A stretch of DNA of 64,000 nt from Pseudomonas sp. LFM046 (GTDB taxonomy: Bacteria; Pseudomonadota; Gammaproteobacteria; Pseudomonadales; Pseudomonadaceae). The notes beneath the pieces were generated by a model. The model saw only the letters and a program-made list of their open reading frames with translations, was not told the origin of the DNA and did no database searches. A program made the position numbers and the translations under genes. Location: the NCBI RefSeq assembly GCF_000949385.2, contig NZ_JYKO02000001.1, positions 1,822,620-1,886,619 of the forward strand, in the 5' to 3' direction. Shown piece by piece: positions 1 to 9,432 of the stretch (the stretch's first letter is position 1; each line of letters begins with the position of its first letter).

Positions 1-855
1 AAGGATGGCTCGCGGGTCAACGCGATCATTCCGCCGCTGGCCATTGACGGGCCGAGCCTGTCGATCCGCCGTTTTGCGGTTGACCTGCTCAATGCCGAGA
101 GCCTGATCCAGATGGGCACCCTGATCCCAGCCATTGCTCTGGTGCTGAAGGCCATAGTGCGCGGCCGGATGAATGTCCTGGTGTCCGGCGGTACTGGCAC
201 GGGGAAGACCACCATGCTCAACGTGCTGTCCAGCTTCATCCCGCATAACGAGCGCATCGTTACCATCGAAGACTCCGCCGAATTGCAGCTCCAGCAGCCC
301 CATGTAGTGCGGCTGGAAACCCGGCCGGCGAACATCGAGGGGCGCGGCGAGGTGAACCAGCGCGAACTGGTGCGCAACAGCCTGCGTATGCGCCCTGACC
401 GCATTGTTATCGGCGAGGTGCGTGGCGCAGAGGCGCTGGACATGCTCACAGCGATGAACACCGGCCACGACGGTTCGCTCACCACCATCCACGCCAACAC
501 GCCCCGCGATGCCCTGGGGCGGATCGAGAACATGGTGTCCATGACCGGAGCCACCTTCCCGATCAAAGCCCTGCGCCAGCAGATCGCCTCGGCGATCGAC
601 GTGGTGATCCAACTGGAGCGCCAGGAGGACGGTCGGAGGCGTCTGGTCAGCGTGCAGGAGATCAACGGCATGGAGGGCGAGATCATCACCATGACCGAGA
701 TATTCGGCTTCGAGCGGTGCGGCATAGGCGAGCACGGCGAGGTGCTGGGGGATTACCGCCCGACGGGCATGGTGCCGGCTTTCCGCGATGTCCTGGCCAA
801 GCGCGGCATCGAGTTGCCGCTCAACCTGTTCCGGCCTGAATGGATGGAGGGATAG
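1..855 (+). CDS. tadA: TadA/CpaF secretion ATPase, 3' part (5' end outside window)
   Basis: The reading frame is open from base 1, so this is the C-terminal part of a type II/IV secretion ATPase that powers Flp pilus assembly at the inner membrane. The visible protein begins [13 protein letters not shown], typical of the CpaF core just before the nucleotide site. The Walker A is GGTGTGKTT, followed by the Asp box ([11 protein letters not shown]), the Walker B-like region ([19 protein letters not shown]) and the His box (GSLTTIHAN). It is followed 5 bases later by tadB and then tadC and tadD, the usual Tad order. The start codon and N-terminal domain lie upstream of the window. Confidence 0.95.
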   Translation, partial: KDGSRVNAIIPPLAIDGPSLSIRRFAVDLLNAESLIQMGTLIPAIALVLKAIVRGRMNVLVSGGTGTGKTTMLNVLSSFIPHNERIVTIEDSAELQLQQPHVVRLETRPANIEGRGEVNQRELVRNSLRMRPDRIVIGEVRGAEALDMLTAMNTGHDGSLTTIHANTPRDALGRIENMVSMTGATFPIKALRQQIASAIDVVIQLERQEDGRRRLVSVQEINGMEGEIITMTEIFGFERCGIGEHGEVLGDYRPTGMVPAFRDVLAKRGIELPLNLFRPEWMEG

Positions 856-860
856 CAGTC

Positions 861-1847
861 ATGAGCCAGATTCCCTCGGAGTTCATCCTGGCCTTTCTGG
901 GCATGGTGTTTGTCGCCGTCTTCCTGCTCAGCCAGGGGCTGGTGGTGCCGGTATTCGGTGAGGCGAGCAAGGTACGCAAGAGGATCCGGACACGTCTGGA
1001 TCTGCTGGAACATGCCAGCAACCTGCCAAACATGCAGACCGTCTTGCGGCAGAAATACCTGAAGCACCTGTCTCCGCTGGAAGCGGCACTGGAGCAGATG
1101 CCTTTCATGGAACGCCTGGCACAAATGATCGAGCAGTCGGGGCGTGAGTACCGTGCCTATCGGGTTGTGTTGCTTGGCGTAGTACTGGCCCTGGTGGCGG
1201 CGGGCGGGATGTGGATGGTGCTGAAACTTTGGTGGGCGGCCCTGATTCTGGGGGCCGTGGTGTTCTGGATACCGATCCTGAAAGTCTCCAGCGATCGTGC
1301 CAAGCGATTCGCTGCCTTTGAAGAAGGTCTGCCGGATGCCTTGGAGGCCATGTGCCGAGCCCTGCGTGCCGGGCACCCCTTCAACGAGACCCTGCGTCTG
1401 GTGGCGGAAGAACACAAGGGGCCCGTGGCTCACGAGTTTGGTCTGACCTTCGCTGACATCAACTACGGCAACGATGTGCGCCGGGCCATGCTCGGCCTGC
1501 TGGAGCGCATGCCGAGCATGACGGTGATGATGCTGGTGACCTCCATCCTGATCCACCGGGAAACCGGCGGTAATCTGACCGAGGTTCTGGAGCGCCTGAG
1601 CAGCCTCATTCGTGGGCGTTTCCGCTTTCAGCGCAAGGTCAAGACGCTGTCGGCGGAAGGGCGCATGTCGGCCTGGATCCTGGTTGCCATACCCTTCGTG
1701 CTGTCCTCGGCGATCATGCTTACCACCCCGACCTATCTGCCTTTGCTGATCAAGGAGACGCTCGGCCAGAAACTGGTGATGGCCGCCTTCGTTGCCATGC
1801 TGCTGGGCATTTTCTGGATCCGCAGGATCATCCGAATCCAGGTTTGA
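861..1847 (+). CDS. tadB: TadB, Flp pilus inner-membrane platform protein
   Basis: Inner-membrane T2SSF-type platform protein of the Tad pilus. An in-frame ATG at 840 exists, but the ATG at 861 follows a GGAGGG ribosome site and lies just after the tadA stop, so I chose it (328 residues). An N-terminal hydrophobic helix (FILAFLGMVFVAVFLL) is followed by a paired hydrophobic block near residues 97-140, the GspF-like cytoplasmic domain (FEEGLPDALEAMCRALRAGH), and a C-terminal pair of membrane segments. TadB is thought to work with TadC as the hetero-platform on which TadA acts. Gene order strongly supports the assignment. Confidence 0.92.
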   Translation: MSQIPSEFILAFLGMVFVAVFLLSQGLVVPVFGEASKVRKRIRTRLDLLEHASNLPNMQTVLRQKYLKHLSPLEAALEQMPFMERLAQMIEQSGREYRAYRVVLLGVVLALVAAGGMWMVLKLWWAALILGAVVFWIPILKVSSDRAKRFAAFEEGLPDALEAMCRALRAGHPFNETLRLVAEEHKGPVAHEFGLTFADINYGNDVRRAMLGLLERMPSMTVMMLVTSILIHRETGGNLTEVLERLSSLIRGRFRFQRKVKTLSAEGRMSAWILVAIPFVLSSAIMLTTPTYLPLLIKETLGQKLVMAAFVAMLLGIFWIRRIIRIQV

Positions 1848-1877
1848 GGTTCACGAACCTGACGGAAGGAGTGTGTC

Positions 1878-2846
1878 ATGGACTATCTGCTTGGTCTGAT
1901 CAATGGCGCAGTAGGCGACGAGCAAATCGCGCGTCTCCTGTTTCTCCTTGGAGTGGGCATCAGCGCGATGCTTGCCGCAGTCACCGTGGGGCTGCTGGTG
2001 CTCGGGATGCAGGACCCGGTCCAGCGCCGCTTGGCCCTGATCAAGCGTGGACAGGGCGAGCTGGTCAATGGACAGCGCCCGCCCAGCAACTTGCAATTGC
2101 TGCTGGAGCGGGTTGGCCAGCGAATTTCCCCCGAGGATGAGCGCAATCTGTCTGCCACCCGCGTCCTGCTGATGCACGCCGGTTATCGCTCGAATTCGGC
2201 CGTGCAGATGTACTGGGCCATTCGTCTGCTCTTCCCCTTGCTGACGCTGGGTGTAGCGGTGCTGGCCATGCCGTTCCTGCCCAAGATATCTGTGACGGTT
2301 GGCCTGCTGATTGCTTCGGCTGCCGTCGGTGTTGGCTGGCTGGCGCCGGCTCTGCACGTGGAGAAGCGCAAGGAAGCCCGCATCAATCGCTTGCGGGCGG
2401 CTTTTCCGGACGCGTTGGACTTGATGGTCGTTTGCGTCGAGTCGGGCCTGGCCCTGCCGCAAGCCATCGAGCGGGTGGCCGACGAGATGGCTGTGAGCCA
2501 GGTAGAACTGGCTGAGGAGCTGGCGCTGGTCAATGCCGAAATCCGCGCGGGCATTCCGAGTACCAAGGCGCTGAAGCATCTGGCCGAACGCACTGGCCTC
2601 GACGACCTGCAGGGTTTGGTGAGTCTGCTGTCGCAGAGCATCCGTTTCGGCACCAGCGTGGCGGACACCTTGCGCGTCTATGCCGAGGAGTTTCGCGACC
2701 GGCGGACCCAGGCTGCTGAAGAGCGGGCAGCGAAAATCGGCACCAAACTGGTATTCCCACTAATCTTCTGCCTGTGGCCAAGCTTCTTCCTGGTGGCCAT
2801 TGGGCCCGTCATCGTCGGGGTACTCAAAGCCTTCGGGAAGCTGTGA
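1878..2846 (+). CDS. tadC: TadC, Flp pilus inner-membrane platform protein
   Basis: Second T2SSF-domain platform protein of the Tad secretion machine, 322 residues, starting at an ATG behind GGAAGGA. It has a hydrophobic N-terminus, two central membrane segments around residues 115-160, the motif RAAFPDALDLMVVCVESGLALPQA typical in pattern of the T2SSF domain, and a C-terminal membrane segment. It is separated from tadB by 30 bases and from tadD by a single base, indicating one transcript. It is distinguished from TadB by its position and the PDALDLM...VESGL pattern. Confidence 0.92.
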   Translation: MDYLLGLINGAVGDEQIARLLFLLGVGISAMLAAVTVGLLVLGMQDPVQRRLALIKRGQGELVNGQRPPSNLQLLLERVGQRISPEDERNLSATRVLLMHAGYRSNSAVQMYWAIRLLFPLLTLGVAVLAMPFLPKISVTVGLLIASAAVGVGWLAPALHVEKRKEARINRLRAAFPDALDLMVVCVESGLALPQAIERVADEMAVSQVELAEELALVNAEIRAGIPSTKALKHLAERTGLDDLQGLVSLLSQSIRFGTSVADTLRVYAEEFRDRRTQAAEERAAKIGTKLVFPLIFCLWPSFFLVAIGPVIVGVLKAFGKL

Positions 2847-2847
2847 C

Positions 2848-3894
2848 ATGAAGAAAATCAGTCTGCTGATGGCCATGATGGCTGTGCTGTCGGGATGCCA
2901 GAACATGGGGCCGGAGACGTCCGGGGGGATCAAGTCGATCTACCGCGGCGACAACTCGGTGCTCTATCAGGTTCAGACCCAGGTCAACTCTCCTGACCAG
3001 GCCATGCAGCTGGCCGCCCGATCCTATCAAGCCGGCGACATGGACCAGGCACTGTTCCAGTACCTGCGCGCCATTGAACTGGACCCCAAGCGCTATGAAG
3101 CCCTGGTCTGGGTGGGGCGCATCCATCGGGAACGGGGTAATACGCAACTGGCAGAAATGGCGTTCTCCGAGGTGCTGGACAACGACCCGGGCAATCTCCA
3201 CGCCTCGGCCGAAATGGGCCTGCTCAACCTCGCCCTCCGCCGCTACGACAAGGCGGAGGAGTTCCTGCTCCAGGCTCTGGGTGGTGATCAGCAGAGGTTG
3301 GGCGGCGCCTCGAAGGTAGCACTTGGCGATGTGGCTACGCTCAAGGTGGACAGCAAGTCCCCAGTAAGGGTGTACAACGGCCTGGGCGTGCTGATGGACC
3401 TTCGCGAAAACTTCGCCGTATCCGAAGGCTTCTACCGCCTGGCCATGCAGATCGAGCCCCGTTCGGGGCTGGTGCAGAACAGCATGGGCTATTCCTACTA
3501 CCTGGCGGGTCGTTGGGCCGATGCGGAGCGGGCCTACAAGCAGGGCATCAGCTTTGAGCCCGAGTACCACCCGTTGTGGCGGAATTACGGTTTGCTGCTG
3601 GCGCGGATGGGGCGCTATGAGGAAGCGATCTCGGCCTTCGAACAGGTCGAGAAGCGCGCAGAGGCGAGCAATGATGTCGGCTACATCTGCCTGGTGGAAG
3701 GCAAGCTGGAAGAGGCTGAGCAGTTCTTCCGCAGCGCCATCGAGCAGTCGCCGGCCCATTACGAGACGGCCTGGGAGAATCTGAATCGGGTACAGCAGAT
3801 TCGCCGACTGCGTGGTCTGGGGAGCAATTCGGCAGACGTTGTGCCGGTTGCGGTAGTGCCAGCTGCACAGGTGAATCCTGCGCCTGCGCCCTGA
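2848..3894 (+). CDS. tadD: TadD, TPR lipoprotein of the Flp pilus system
   Basis: Probable lipoprotein pilotin of the Tad system. The chosen ATG at 2848, one base after the tadC stop, gives a short lipoprotein signal peptide ending in the lipobox LSGC (Cys about residue 17). The mature protein is built of tetratricopeptide repeats (for example AARSYQAGDMDQALFQYLRA and MGYSYYLAGRWADAERAYKQG) over most of its 348 residues, then ends in a Pro/Ala-rich tail. It is the last gene of the operon and is followed by a strong hairpin. TadD homologues are thought to help assemble or localise the outer-membrane secretin. Confidence 0.9.
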   Translation: MKKISLLMAMMAVLSGCQNMGPETSGGIKSIYRGDNSVLYQVQTQVNSPDQAMQLAARSYQAGDMDQALFQYLRAIELDPKRYEALVWVGRIHRERGNTQLAEMAFSEVLDNDPGNLHASAEMGLLNLALRRYDKAEEFLLQALGGDQQRLGGASKVALGDVATLKVDSKSPVRVYNGLGVLMDLRENFAVSEGFYRLAMQIEPRSGLVQNSMGYSYYLAGRWADAERAYKQGISFEPEYHPLWRNYGLLLARMGRYEEAISAFEQVEKRAEASNDVGYICLVEGKLEEAEQFFRSAIEQSPAHYETAWENLNRVQQIRRLRGLGSNSADVVPVAVVPAAQVNPAPAP

Positions 3895-3902
3895 CGGTGG
3901 AC

Positions 3903-3937
3903 AAAAAAGGGGCGGGCCATTGGCCTGCCCCTTCTTT
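3903..3937. terminator. Bidirectional terminator between tadD and the HU-like gene
   Basis: A 12-bp stem with one G-T pair (AAGGGGCGGGCC / GGCCTGCCCCTT, loop ATT) is flanked by an A-run on the left and a T-rich stretch on the right. It sits between convergent genes, so it can end transcripts from both sides. Confidence 0.85.
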
Positions 3938-3939
3938 CA

Positions 3940-4221
3940 TTACTTGTTGACCGCGTCGCTCAGGCCTTTCGCCGGTACGAACTTGACCACCTTCTTCGCG
4001 GCGATCTGGATGGTCTTGCCAGTCTGCGGGTTGCGACCGGTGCGGGCGGGACGGTCGCCGACCTTCAGCTTGCCGATTCCCGGCAGGGTGATCTCATCAC
4101 TGTTTTCCAGGGAATCGCTGACGATCTCGCTGAGCTGGTCCAGCACGGCGCGCACGGCGGCCTTGGTGGTATCGGTAGCTTCTGCGATGTCAGAGATCAG
4201 CTGGTCTTTGGTGATTGCCAT
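3940..4221 (-). CDS. HU-family DNA-binding protein
   Basis: Small histone-like nucleoid protein of 93 residues, the normal HU length. It begins MAITKDQLISDIAEATDTTK, and the arm region carries the HU signature GRNPQTGKTIQIAAKKVVKF. I chose the ATG at 4221 because GGAG lies just upstream and it matches the family N-terminus; the frame stays open further upstream but with no HU-like sequence. Pseudomonas carries several HU paralogues; this one, with the motif LPGIGKLKVGDRPARTGRNP, resembles the divergent HupN/HupP-type copy rather than the main HU-alpha or HU-beta, as I recall. It is convergent with tadD and probably monocistronic. Confidence 0.92.
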   Translation of the reverse strand: MAITKDQLISDIAEATDTTKAAVRAVLDQLSEIVSDSLENSDEITLPGIGKLKVGDRPARTGRNPQTGKTIQIAAKKVVKFVPAKGLSDAVNK

Positions 4222-4522
4222 GGTGTTGCTCCATTGAGTGAATGACTGGCTTGTGGCCTGGCCGGTCGCGCCGGCCCTGGTGAGACAAGCGGCGAGCCTG
4301 GAAGTGCGGGTGGCGGTTGCGACCGAGGGCCGGAACCCGGACGAAGCTAGCACAAATGCGCCGGCTGACTCGGGTGGTTGAGCGGGTTTTACGCAGAAAT
4401 CACGCGGCCTGTTGTGCAAGGCCGGGAACAATCAAGAAAAGTGGTCGACCGATGCGGGCTCTGGCTCCAGGGGGTGGACCGGCTACGCTTGGCTGTACGC
4501 GCTACGCGCAAGGAGAGACGCC
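4222..4522. other. Divergent intergenic region (HU-like gene / chemoreceptor)
   Basis: About 300 bases between two divergently transcribed genes. It must hold both promoters, but I see no sigma-70 pair or operator I would defend, and no small gene with a convincing ribosome site. Confidence 0.5.
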
Positions 4523-6157
4523 ATGCTACGTGCCTTTGCTGATCTGGGTTTTCGCTGGAAAGTCGCTCTGCCCATCATGCTGCTGGCGTTGCTATTGATA
4601 CTGGTGGGCGGCCTTGGGATGCAGGGCATCGCTCAGGTGGCTGATTCCAGCAAGCAATTGACCAATCGCTACCTGCCTGCCATCAGCCTGCTGCTAAATG
4701 CCGATCGTGATCTGTACCAGGCCTTCGTTGCCGAACGCAGTCTGCTGGACGAGGCCGCTGGCGACCACGCGCAGGCGCTCAAAGCGTCCCACGGGGAAAA
4801 CATGCAGCAGGCGTACGACCGTGTGCACCAGTACGCGGCCCTTGGCCCCGGCGCGGAAGCCCGGAAACTGGTGGAGCAATTCGACCGCGGCTTCGCCCAG
4901 TGGAAGGCGACCTCGCTGCAGGTCCTGGAGTTGTCGACCCGGGACCCGGTGGCGGCCAGCACGCTCAGCTTCGGCGACGGCGAGCGCCAGTTCGAGGCCA
5001 TGCGCGATGCCATCGACAAGCTTGGCGAGTTGGAAGACAAGGCCGCCAATAGCGAAGGGCAGGGCGCTATCGCCCTCGGGGAGGCGCGCAGCTGGCAGCA
5101 GGGCGTGGTCATCGCGGTTGGCCTGGCCTTGTGCCTGGTGTTGATGATCGGTTTCCCATTGCTGGTAACCCGTCCGCTGCAAAACCTCCTCGAACGCATC
5201 GAGCAGATCGCCGACGGCGACGGTGATCTTCGAGTGCGGCTGGATGTGATGTCACGGGACGAACTGGGCAAGCTCAGCCATGCCTTCAACAGGTTCCTCG
5301 ACAAGCTGCAGCCGCTGATCCGCGAGGTCAGTCGGGTGACCGGCGAGGTTGCGGACTCGGCCCTCAGCCTGGCGGGACTGGCTGCGGCCAATGACCGGCT
5401 GATCAGCAGTGAGCACGCGGCCGTGGACCAGGTGAGCACTGCCGCCACGGAAATGTCCGCGGCGGTGCAAGAGGTGGCGCGCAATGCCCAGAGTGCCGCA
5501 GATGCGGCGCGCGTTGCGGAGGAACAGTCCCGTGAAGGTGCCCAGGTGGTGGGGGCGACCATCGATGCCATTCGGCAGCTGGCGCAGGAGGTGGAGAGCG
5601 CATCGCGCACCATCGGCACCCTGGAGCAGGAGACCTCGAAGATCGACGCGGTGCTGGCGGTGATAAAGGGCATTGCCGACCAGACCAACTTGCTAGCCCT
5701 GAATGCCGCCATCGAGGCGGCGCGTGCCGGCGAGCTGGGTCGGGGTTTCGCAGTGGTGGCGGACGAGGTGCGGGCCCTCGCGGCCCGGACCCAGGAGTCC
5801 ACCAAAGACATCCAATTGATGATCGAACGCCTCCAGGCCGGGGTGCAGGAGGCGGTGCTGGCCATGCGCTCGGGCAGCCTGAAGGCCCGAGACAGTGTTG
5901 AGCGCGCGGCAGGCGCGGACCAGGCGCTTACCGATACCGGCGGCTCGGTACAGCGGATCAATGACATGGCGGCACAGATCGCCACGGCCTGCGAGGAGCA
6001 GAGCAGCGTCACCGAGGAGATCGCGCGCAACATCAGCGATATCCGTGACCTCTCCACCGAGGCCGCGCAGACGTCGGAAAAGAGCACCCAGGCCAGCCGG
6101 CACCTTTCCGAACTGTCCACTGGTCTGGCCCAGTTGGTGGGGCGCTTCCGGGTCTGA
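4523..6157 (+). CDS. Methyl-accepting chemotaxis protein
   Basis: Transmembrane chemoreceptor of 544 residues from an ATG behind AGGAGAG. Layout: TM1 about residues 13-33, a helical periplasmic sensor region (about 34-190, four-helix-bundle-like), TM2 about 194-215, HAMP (about 216-270), then the cytoplasmic signalling domain. The highly conserved hairpin tip is present near residues 380-405 ([20 protein letters not shown]), followed by [20 protein letters not shown]. No C-terminal CheR/CheB tether pentapeptide is present; the protein ends LVGRFRV. The ligand cannot be inferred. A 516-residue open frame on the opposite strand is a codon-bias shadow. Confidence 0.93.
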   Translation: MLRAFADLGFRWKVALPIMLLALLLILVGGLGMQGIAQVADSSKQLTNRYLPAISLLLNADRDLYQAFVAERSLLDEAAGDHAQALKASHGENMQQAYDRVHQYAALGPGAEARKLVEQFDRGFAQWKATSLQVLELSTRDPVAASTLSFGDGERQFEAMRDAIDKLGELEDKAANSEGQGAIALGEARSWQQGVVIAVGLALCLVLMIGFPLLVTRPLQNLLERIEQIADGDGDLRVRLDVMSRDELGKLSHAFNRFLDKLQPLIREVSRVTGEVADSALSLAGLAAANDRLISSEHAAVDQVSTAATEMSAAVQEVARNAQSAADAARVAEEQSREGAQVVGATIDAIRQLAQEVESASRTIGTLEQETSKIDAVLAVIKGIADQTNLLALNAAIEAARAGELGRGFAVVADEVRALAARTQESTKDIQLMIERLQAGVQEAVLAMRSGSLKARDSVERAAGADQALTDTGGSVQRINDMAAQIATACEEQSSVTEEIARNISDIRDLSTEAAQTSEKSTQASRHLSELSTGLAQLVGRFRV

Positions 6158-6177
6158 TTCGCAAGTGCTTGTAAGGA

Positions 6178-6194
6178 AACCGGTTTTACCGGTT
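6178..6194 (+). terminator. Perfect 6-bp palindromic hairpin after the chemoreceptor gene
   Basis: AACCGG, loop TTTTA, CCGGTT, lying 20 bases after the chemoreceptor stop and overlapping the presumed -35 region of the SRP RNA. It has no run of T, so it is a weak terminator at best; it could equally be a protein-binding palindrome. Confidence 0.4.
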
Positions 6195-6220
6195 GTAAGT
6201 TGGCGAAGAGCCGGTACAAT
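6193..6220 (+). promoter_or_regulatory. Candidate sigma-70 promoter of the 4.5S RNA gene
   Basis: TTGTAA at 6193 and TACAAT at 6215 are separated by 16 bases, a good sigma-70 pair just upstream of the SRP RNA. Transcription from it would begin near 6227 and first run through a GCTCGCC/GGCGAGC hairpin (6227-6245), presumably removed as a 5' leader. Confidence 0.6.
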
Positions 6221-6253
6221 GGCGCGGCTCGCCGATCTGGCGAGCTGCGTGAT

Positions 6254-6364
6254 GGTGGCCCTGCCGGTCCCCCCGCAACGATCAGCCGTGAACCCGGTCA
6301 GGCCCGGAAGGGAGCAGCCGCAGCGGTGAAATCGTGTGCCGGGGTGTGGCTGGTGGGGTCACCT
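6254..6364 (+). ncRNA. ffs: 4.5S RNA, bacterial signal recognition particle RNA
   Basis: The sequence folds as the bacterial small SRP RNA. The universally conserved domain IV apical region is present (GGTCAGGCCCGGAAGGGAGC around 6296-6315, with the tetraloop side GGAAGGGAGCAGCC), followed by the returning strand GTGTGCCGGGGTGTGGCTGG. The ends GGTGGCCC and GGGTCACC pair to close the hairpin, which sets the limits to within a few bases. It partners with Ffh in co-translational membrane targeting. A leader hairpin and a promoter lie immediately upstream. In Pseudomonas as I recall it, ffs lies just upstream of dnaX, as here. Confidence 0.93.
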
Positions 6365-6389
6365 CCAATCTCTCCCTCGCTGCCGAACC

Positions 6390-7118
6390 TTACTGGTAGC
6401 GCGCCAGAATCTCCTCGATCTCCCCTGACTCCTTCATTTGCAATAGCGTTTGCAGGATGCGTTGTGCGGGTAGCGTCGGGTCATTGCGTACCAGGCAGCT
6501 CACGGGTTCTTCTTCCAGCGTGGCAACATCAATCAGGCGATCGCCGTCCGGCAGATCGCGATTGAACCAGCCCAAGGCCATTTCGCTACTCACCGCGTAC
6601 CGGTAGCGTCCCGCCAGCAGCTTTTGCAGCACCAGGTCCTGATTGCGTGCCTCGTCCCGTTGCACGGCACCGTGGTCGAACAATGGCTGCAAGCGCGGAT
6701 AGGAGTAGCCAAGGACGGTGCCAATGCTCTGCCCGGATATGGCTTCGGGACTCGTTAGAGGTTCGCTGCCCTGGCGGGCCACGATCACATCACGCTGGTG
6801 GAGAATCGGGACGCTCCAGAGGTAGCTGTCGCTGTTGCCGATCCACTTTGGGCTGATATAGCACCGAACATCAATCTCGCCCTGTTTCAGGGCCAGTTCC
6901 ACTCGATTGCGAGGCAGTACCAGGACTTTGACCGGAATGCCGAGTTTCTGCGACAGGCGCTGGATCACGTCGTGGATGATGCCGCCCACCAGGCGGTTTT
7001 CCTTGAACCTGGCCAGCGGCATGGCCCAGCTGTCCACTGCCGAGAAGCGTAATGTGGAGGGCGCAGCACTGCCAAAAGCGCTCCAGCAAAGAAGAAGGGC
7101 GAGGACAAATGAGCGCAT
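6390..7118 (-). CDS. Periplasmic amino-acid-type solute-binding protein (SBP family 3)
   Basis: Exported substrate-binding protein of 242 residues. The ATG at 7118 follows GAGGGA and starts a clear signal peptide (MRSFVLALLLCWSAFGSAA). The mature part has the SBP_bac_3 pattern: RFSAVDSWAMPLARF near the N-terminus, a Dom1/Dom2 hinge, GTVLGYSY in the middle, and a C-terminal QILQTLLQMKESGEIEEILARY, typical of stand-alone bac_3 proteins in Pseudomonas. No permease or ATPase gene is adjacent, so it may serve a distant transporter or act as a sensor. The frame is open about 55 codons upstream of the chosen start without protein-like content. Confidence 0.8.
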   Translation of the reverse strand: MRSFVLALLLCWSAFGSAAPSTLRFSAVDSWAMPLARFKENRLVGGIIHDVIQRLSQKLGIPVKVLVLPRNRVELALKQGEIDVRCYISPKWIGNSDSYLWSVPILHQRDVIVARQGSEPLTSPEAISGQSIGTVLGYSYPRLQPLFDHGAVQRDEARNQDLVLQKLLAGRYRYAVSSEMALGWFNRDLPDGDRLIDVATLEEEPVSCLVRNDPTLPAQRILQTLLQMKESGEIEEILARYQ

Positions 7119-7261
7119 TGGGCTCCCTCGTCTGGGTGGACGGTGCTTCACAATGCCCGTTGCAGGACGGATTGAACAGTGCGCAAATCGCATCGGATGC
7201 AATTTGTGCATCGCTCCGCTAGCATTAGCTTCTTCTGCTTCCCCAGACGCGATGGTTTTCA

Positions 7262-9421
7262 ATGAGTTATCAGGTACTTGCACGTAAGTGGCGTCCGCGC
7301 TCGTTCCGCGAAATGGTCGGCCAGACCCATGTGCTGAAAGCCTTGATCAATGCCCTGGACAACCAGCGCCTGCACCATGCCTATCTTTTCACCGGCACCC
7401 GTGGCGTGGGCAAGACCACCATCGCGCGCATCCTCGCCAAGTGCCTTAACTGCGAGACCGGCATCAGCTCCACTCCCTGCGGCCAGTGTTCGGTCTGCCG
7501 GGAGATCGATGAAGGGCGTTTCGTCGACCTGATCGAAGTGGACGCCGCCAGCCGCACCAAGGTTGAAGACACCCGCGAACTGCTGGACAACGTGCAGTAC
7601 GCCCCCAGCCGAGGCCGTTACAAGGTCTACCTGATCGACGAAGTGCACATGCTCTCCACGCACTCGTTCAACGCCTTGCTGAAGACCCTTGAAGAACCGC
7701 CGCCCCACGTCAAATTCCTGCTGGCCACCACCGACCCGCAGAAGCTGCCAGTCACCATCCTTTCGCGCTGCCTGCAGTTCTCCCTGAAGAACATGCCGCC
7801 GGAGCGTGTGGTCGAGCACCTGACCCACGTTCTGGGCGCTGAGAATGTGCCCTTCGAAACCGATGCGCTCTGGCTGCTGGGCCGCGCCGCCGACGGTTCC
7901 ATGCGCGATGCCATGAGCCTCACCGACCAGGCCATCGCCTTTGGCGAAGGCAAGGTGCTGGCTGCCGATGTGCGTGCCATGCTGGGCACGCTCGATCATG
8001 GTCAGGTCTACGGCGTACTCCATGCGCTGCTGCAGGGCGATGCCCGTGCGCTGCTGGAGGCCGTTCGCCAGTTGGCGGAGCAGGGGCCGGACTGGAATGG
8101 CGTGCTTTCCGAGATGCTCAACGTGCTGCACCGCGTGGCCATTGCCCAGGTGCTGCCGGATGCCGTCGACAATGGCCAGGGTGATCGCGAGCGCGTTCTG
8201 GCCCTGGCGCAGGCGCTGCCTGGCGAAGACGTGCAGTTCTATTACCAGATGGGCCTGATTGGTCGCCGTGACCTGCCCCTGGCGCCGGATCCGCGCAGCG
8301 GTTTCGAGATGGTGCTATTGCGCATGCTGGCGTTCCGCCCGGCCGATGCCGAAGGCGCGCCAAAGGTGGTGCTAAAGGACCCGGGGATCAGCCAGGCCAC
8401 AGCTGATCCCCGGACCAACCCAGTGGCCGGAGCCGCCGTGTCGGCTCCGGTTGCCGTTTCCGCACCGGCACCCGCTCCCGTTGCAGCGACCACGCCTGCA
8501 CCGGCCGTTGCTTCCGCTCCCGTGGCGAGCGAGCCTGTCGCGGCTCCGTCTCCGTCTCCGTCTCCGTCTCCGGTCGTCGAGGCGCCTGCGCCTGCGGCCG
8601 AAGTTCCGGTCGTTGCTCCCGTGAAAGAGGACATTCCGCCGGCGTCGGTCGTCGAACCCGTTGCCGAGCCTGTTCCTGGGCCCGTGATGGAAGCTCCCGC
8701 TGTCGTGGAGGACGCTCCGGCCGAGGTGGTAGATCTGCCTTGGGAAGAGCCTTCTGCTCCTGCGGCGGCTGCTCCCGTCGTGGAGCCCCAGCCTGAGCCG
8801 GAACCGGAACCCGCGCCGATTGCTGAGTCCGCACCTGTTGTGGCCGAGTCCGTGGCGACGTCCCTGCCCGATGCGGCTCCGGCCAATGACGATGCCGATG
8901 ACGAGCCGCCGCTCGGCGACTACGAGGATTACTACTCCGCTGATGGCGACAGCATCGCCTACCTGGATGACCTGGGTCCGGCGGAAGAACCGGCCGCTGC
9001 GCCGGAAGTGCTGCCCGCCGCTCAGCCGGCCACCGGTCTGGCTGCCGAATGGCTCGACCTGTTCCCGCGCCTGGGGCTGTCCGGCATGACTGGCAACATC
9101 GGCGCCAACTGCACCTTGGTGGCGGTAGAGGGCGACGTCTGGCGGCTTCACCTGGACCCCGCGCAGAGCGCGCTGTTCAATTCCAACCAGCAGCGTCGCC
9201 TGAACGACGCGCTGAATCAGTATCACGGGCGTACCCTGAAGCTTGAAGTTGAAGTGCGTCGCCCGGAACAGGAAACTCCGGCCCAGGCTGCTGCACGCAA
9301 GCGCGCCGCTCGTCAGCGTCAGGCCGAGGAAGCCATTGCCAGCGATCCGCTGGTACTGAAAATGATCGAACTGTTCGGCGCCCAGGTGCGCGCCGACACC
9401 ATTGAACCCCTTGACCGCTGA
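7262..9421 (+). CDS. dnaX: DNA polymerase III tau subunit (clamp loader)
   Basis: Tau subunit of the DNA polymerase III clamp loader, 719 residues. N-terminal AAA+ domain with Walker A GTRGVGKT (residues 45-52), zinc cysteines at 64, 73, 76 and 79, Walker B-like LIDEVHML and the [10 protein letters not shown] segment. The region from about residue 380 to 540 is a long Pro/Ala/Val-rich linker with an SPSPSPSP stretch, then an acidic [20 protein letters not shown] tract and the C-terminal tau domain that contacts the alpha subunit. I find no A AAA AAG slippery heptamer like that of E. coli, so a gamma form by the same mechanism is not supported. Start is the [10 protein letters not shown] form usual in Pseudomonas, although its ribosome site is weak. 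Confidence 0.97.
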   Translation: MSYQVLARKWRPRSFREMVGQTHVLKALINALDNQRLHHAYLFTGTRGVGKTTIARILAKCLNCETGISSTPCGQCSVCREIDEGRFVDLIEVDAASRTKVEDTRELLDNVQYAPSRGRYKVYLIDEVHMLSTHSFNALLKTLEEPPPHVKFLLATTDPQKLPVTILSRCLQFSLKNMPPERVVEHLTHVLGAENVPFETDALWLLGRAADGSMRDAMSLTDQAIAFGEGKVLAADVRAMLGTLDHGQVYGVLHALLQGDARALLEAVRQLAEQGPDWNGVLSEMLNVLHRVAIAQVLPDAVDNGQGDRERVLALAQALPGEDVQFYYQMGLIGRRDLPLAPDPRSGFEMVLLRMLAFRPADAEGAPKVVLKDPGISQATADPRTNPVAGAAVSAPVAVSAPAPAPVAATTPAPAVASAPVASEPVAAPSPSPSPSPVVEAPAPAAEVPVVAPVKEDIPPASVVEPVAEPVPGPVMEAPAVVEDAPAEVVDLPWEEPSAPAAAAPVVEPQPEPEPEPAPIAESAPVVAESVATSLPDAAPANDDADDEPPLGDYEDYYSADGDSIAYLDDLGPAEEPAAAPEVLPAAQPATGLAAEWLDLFPRLGLSGMTGNIGANCTLVAVEGDVWRLHLDPAQSALFNSNQQRRLNDALNQYHGRTLKLEVEVRRPEQETPAQAAARKRAARQRQAEEAIASDPLVLKMIELFGAQVRADTIEPLDR
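8544..8573 (+). repeat. In-frame hexanucleotide repeat (CTCCGT)n inside dnaX
   Basis: Four copies of CTCCGT followed by CTCCGG encode the Ser-Pro run in the tau linker. A repeat of 6 bases keeps frame when it expands or contracts, so linker length may vary between strains. Confidence 0.85.
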
Positions 9422-9432
9422 GGACAATCACC

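Noticed and set aside
4669-6219. A 516-residue minus-strand open frame over the chemoreceptor
   Set aside because: Ser/Arg/Ala-rich shadow of the MCP codon pattern; no start signal, no domain.
8372-9427. Minus-strand open frames over the dnaX linker, Arg/Gly-rich
   Set aside because: Products of the Pro/Ala codons read backwards; no RBS or family features.
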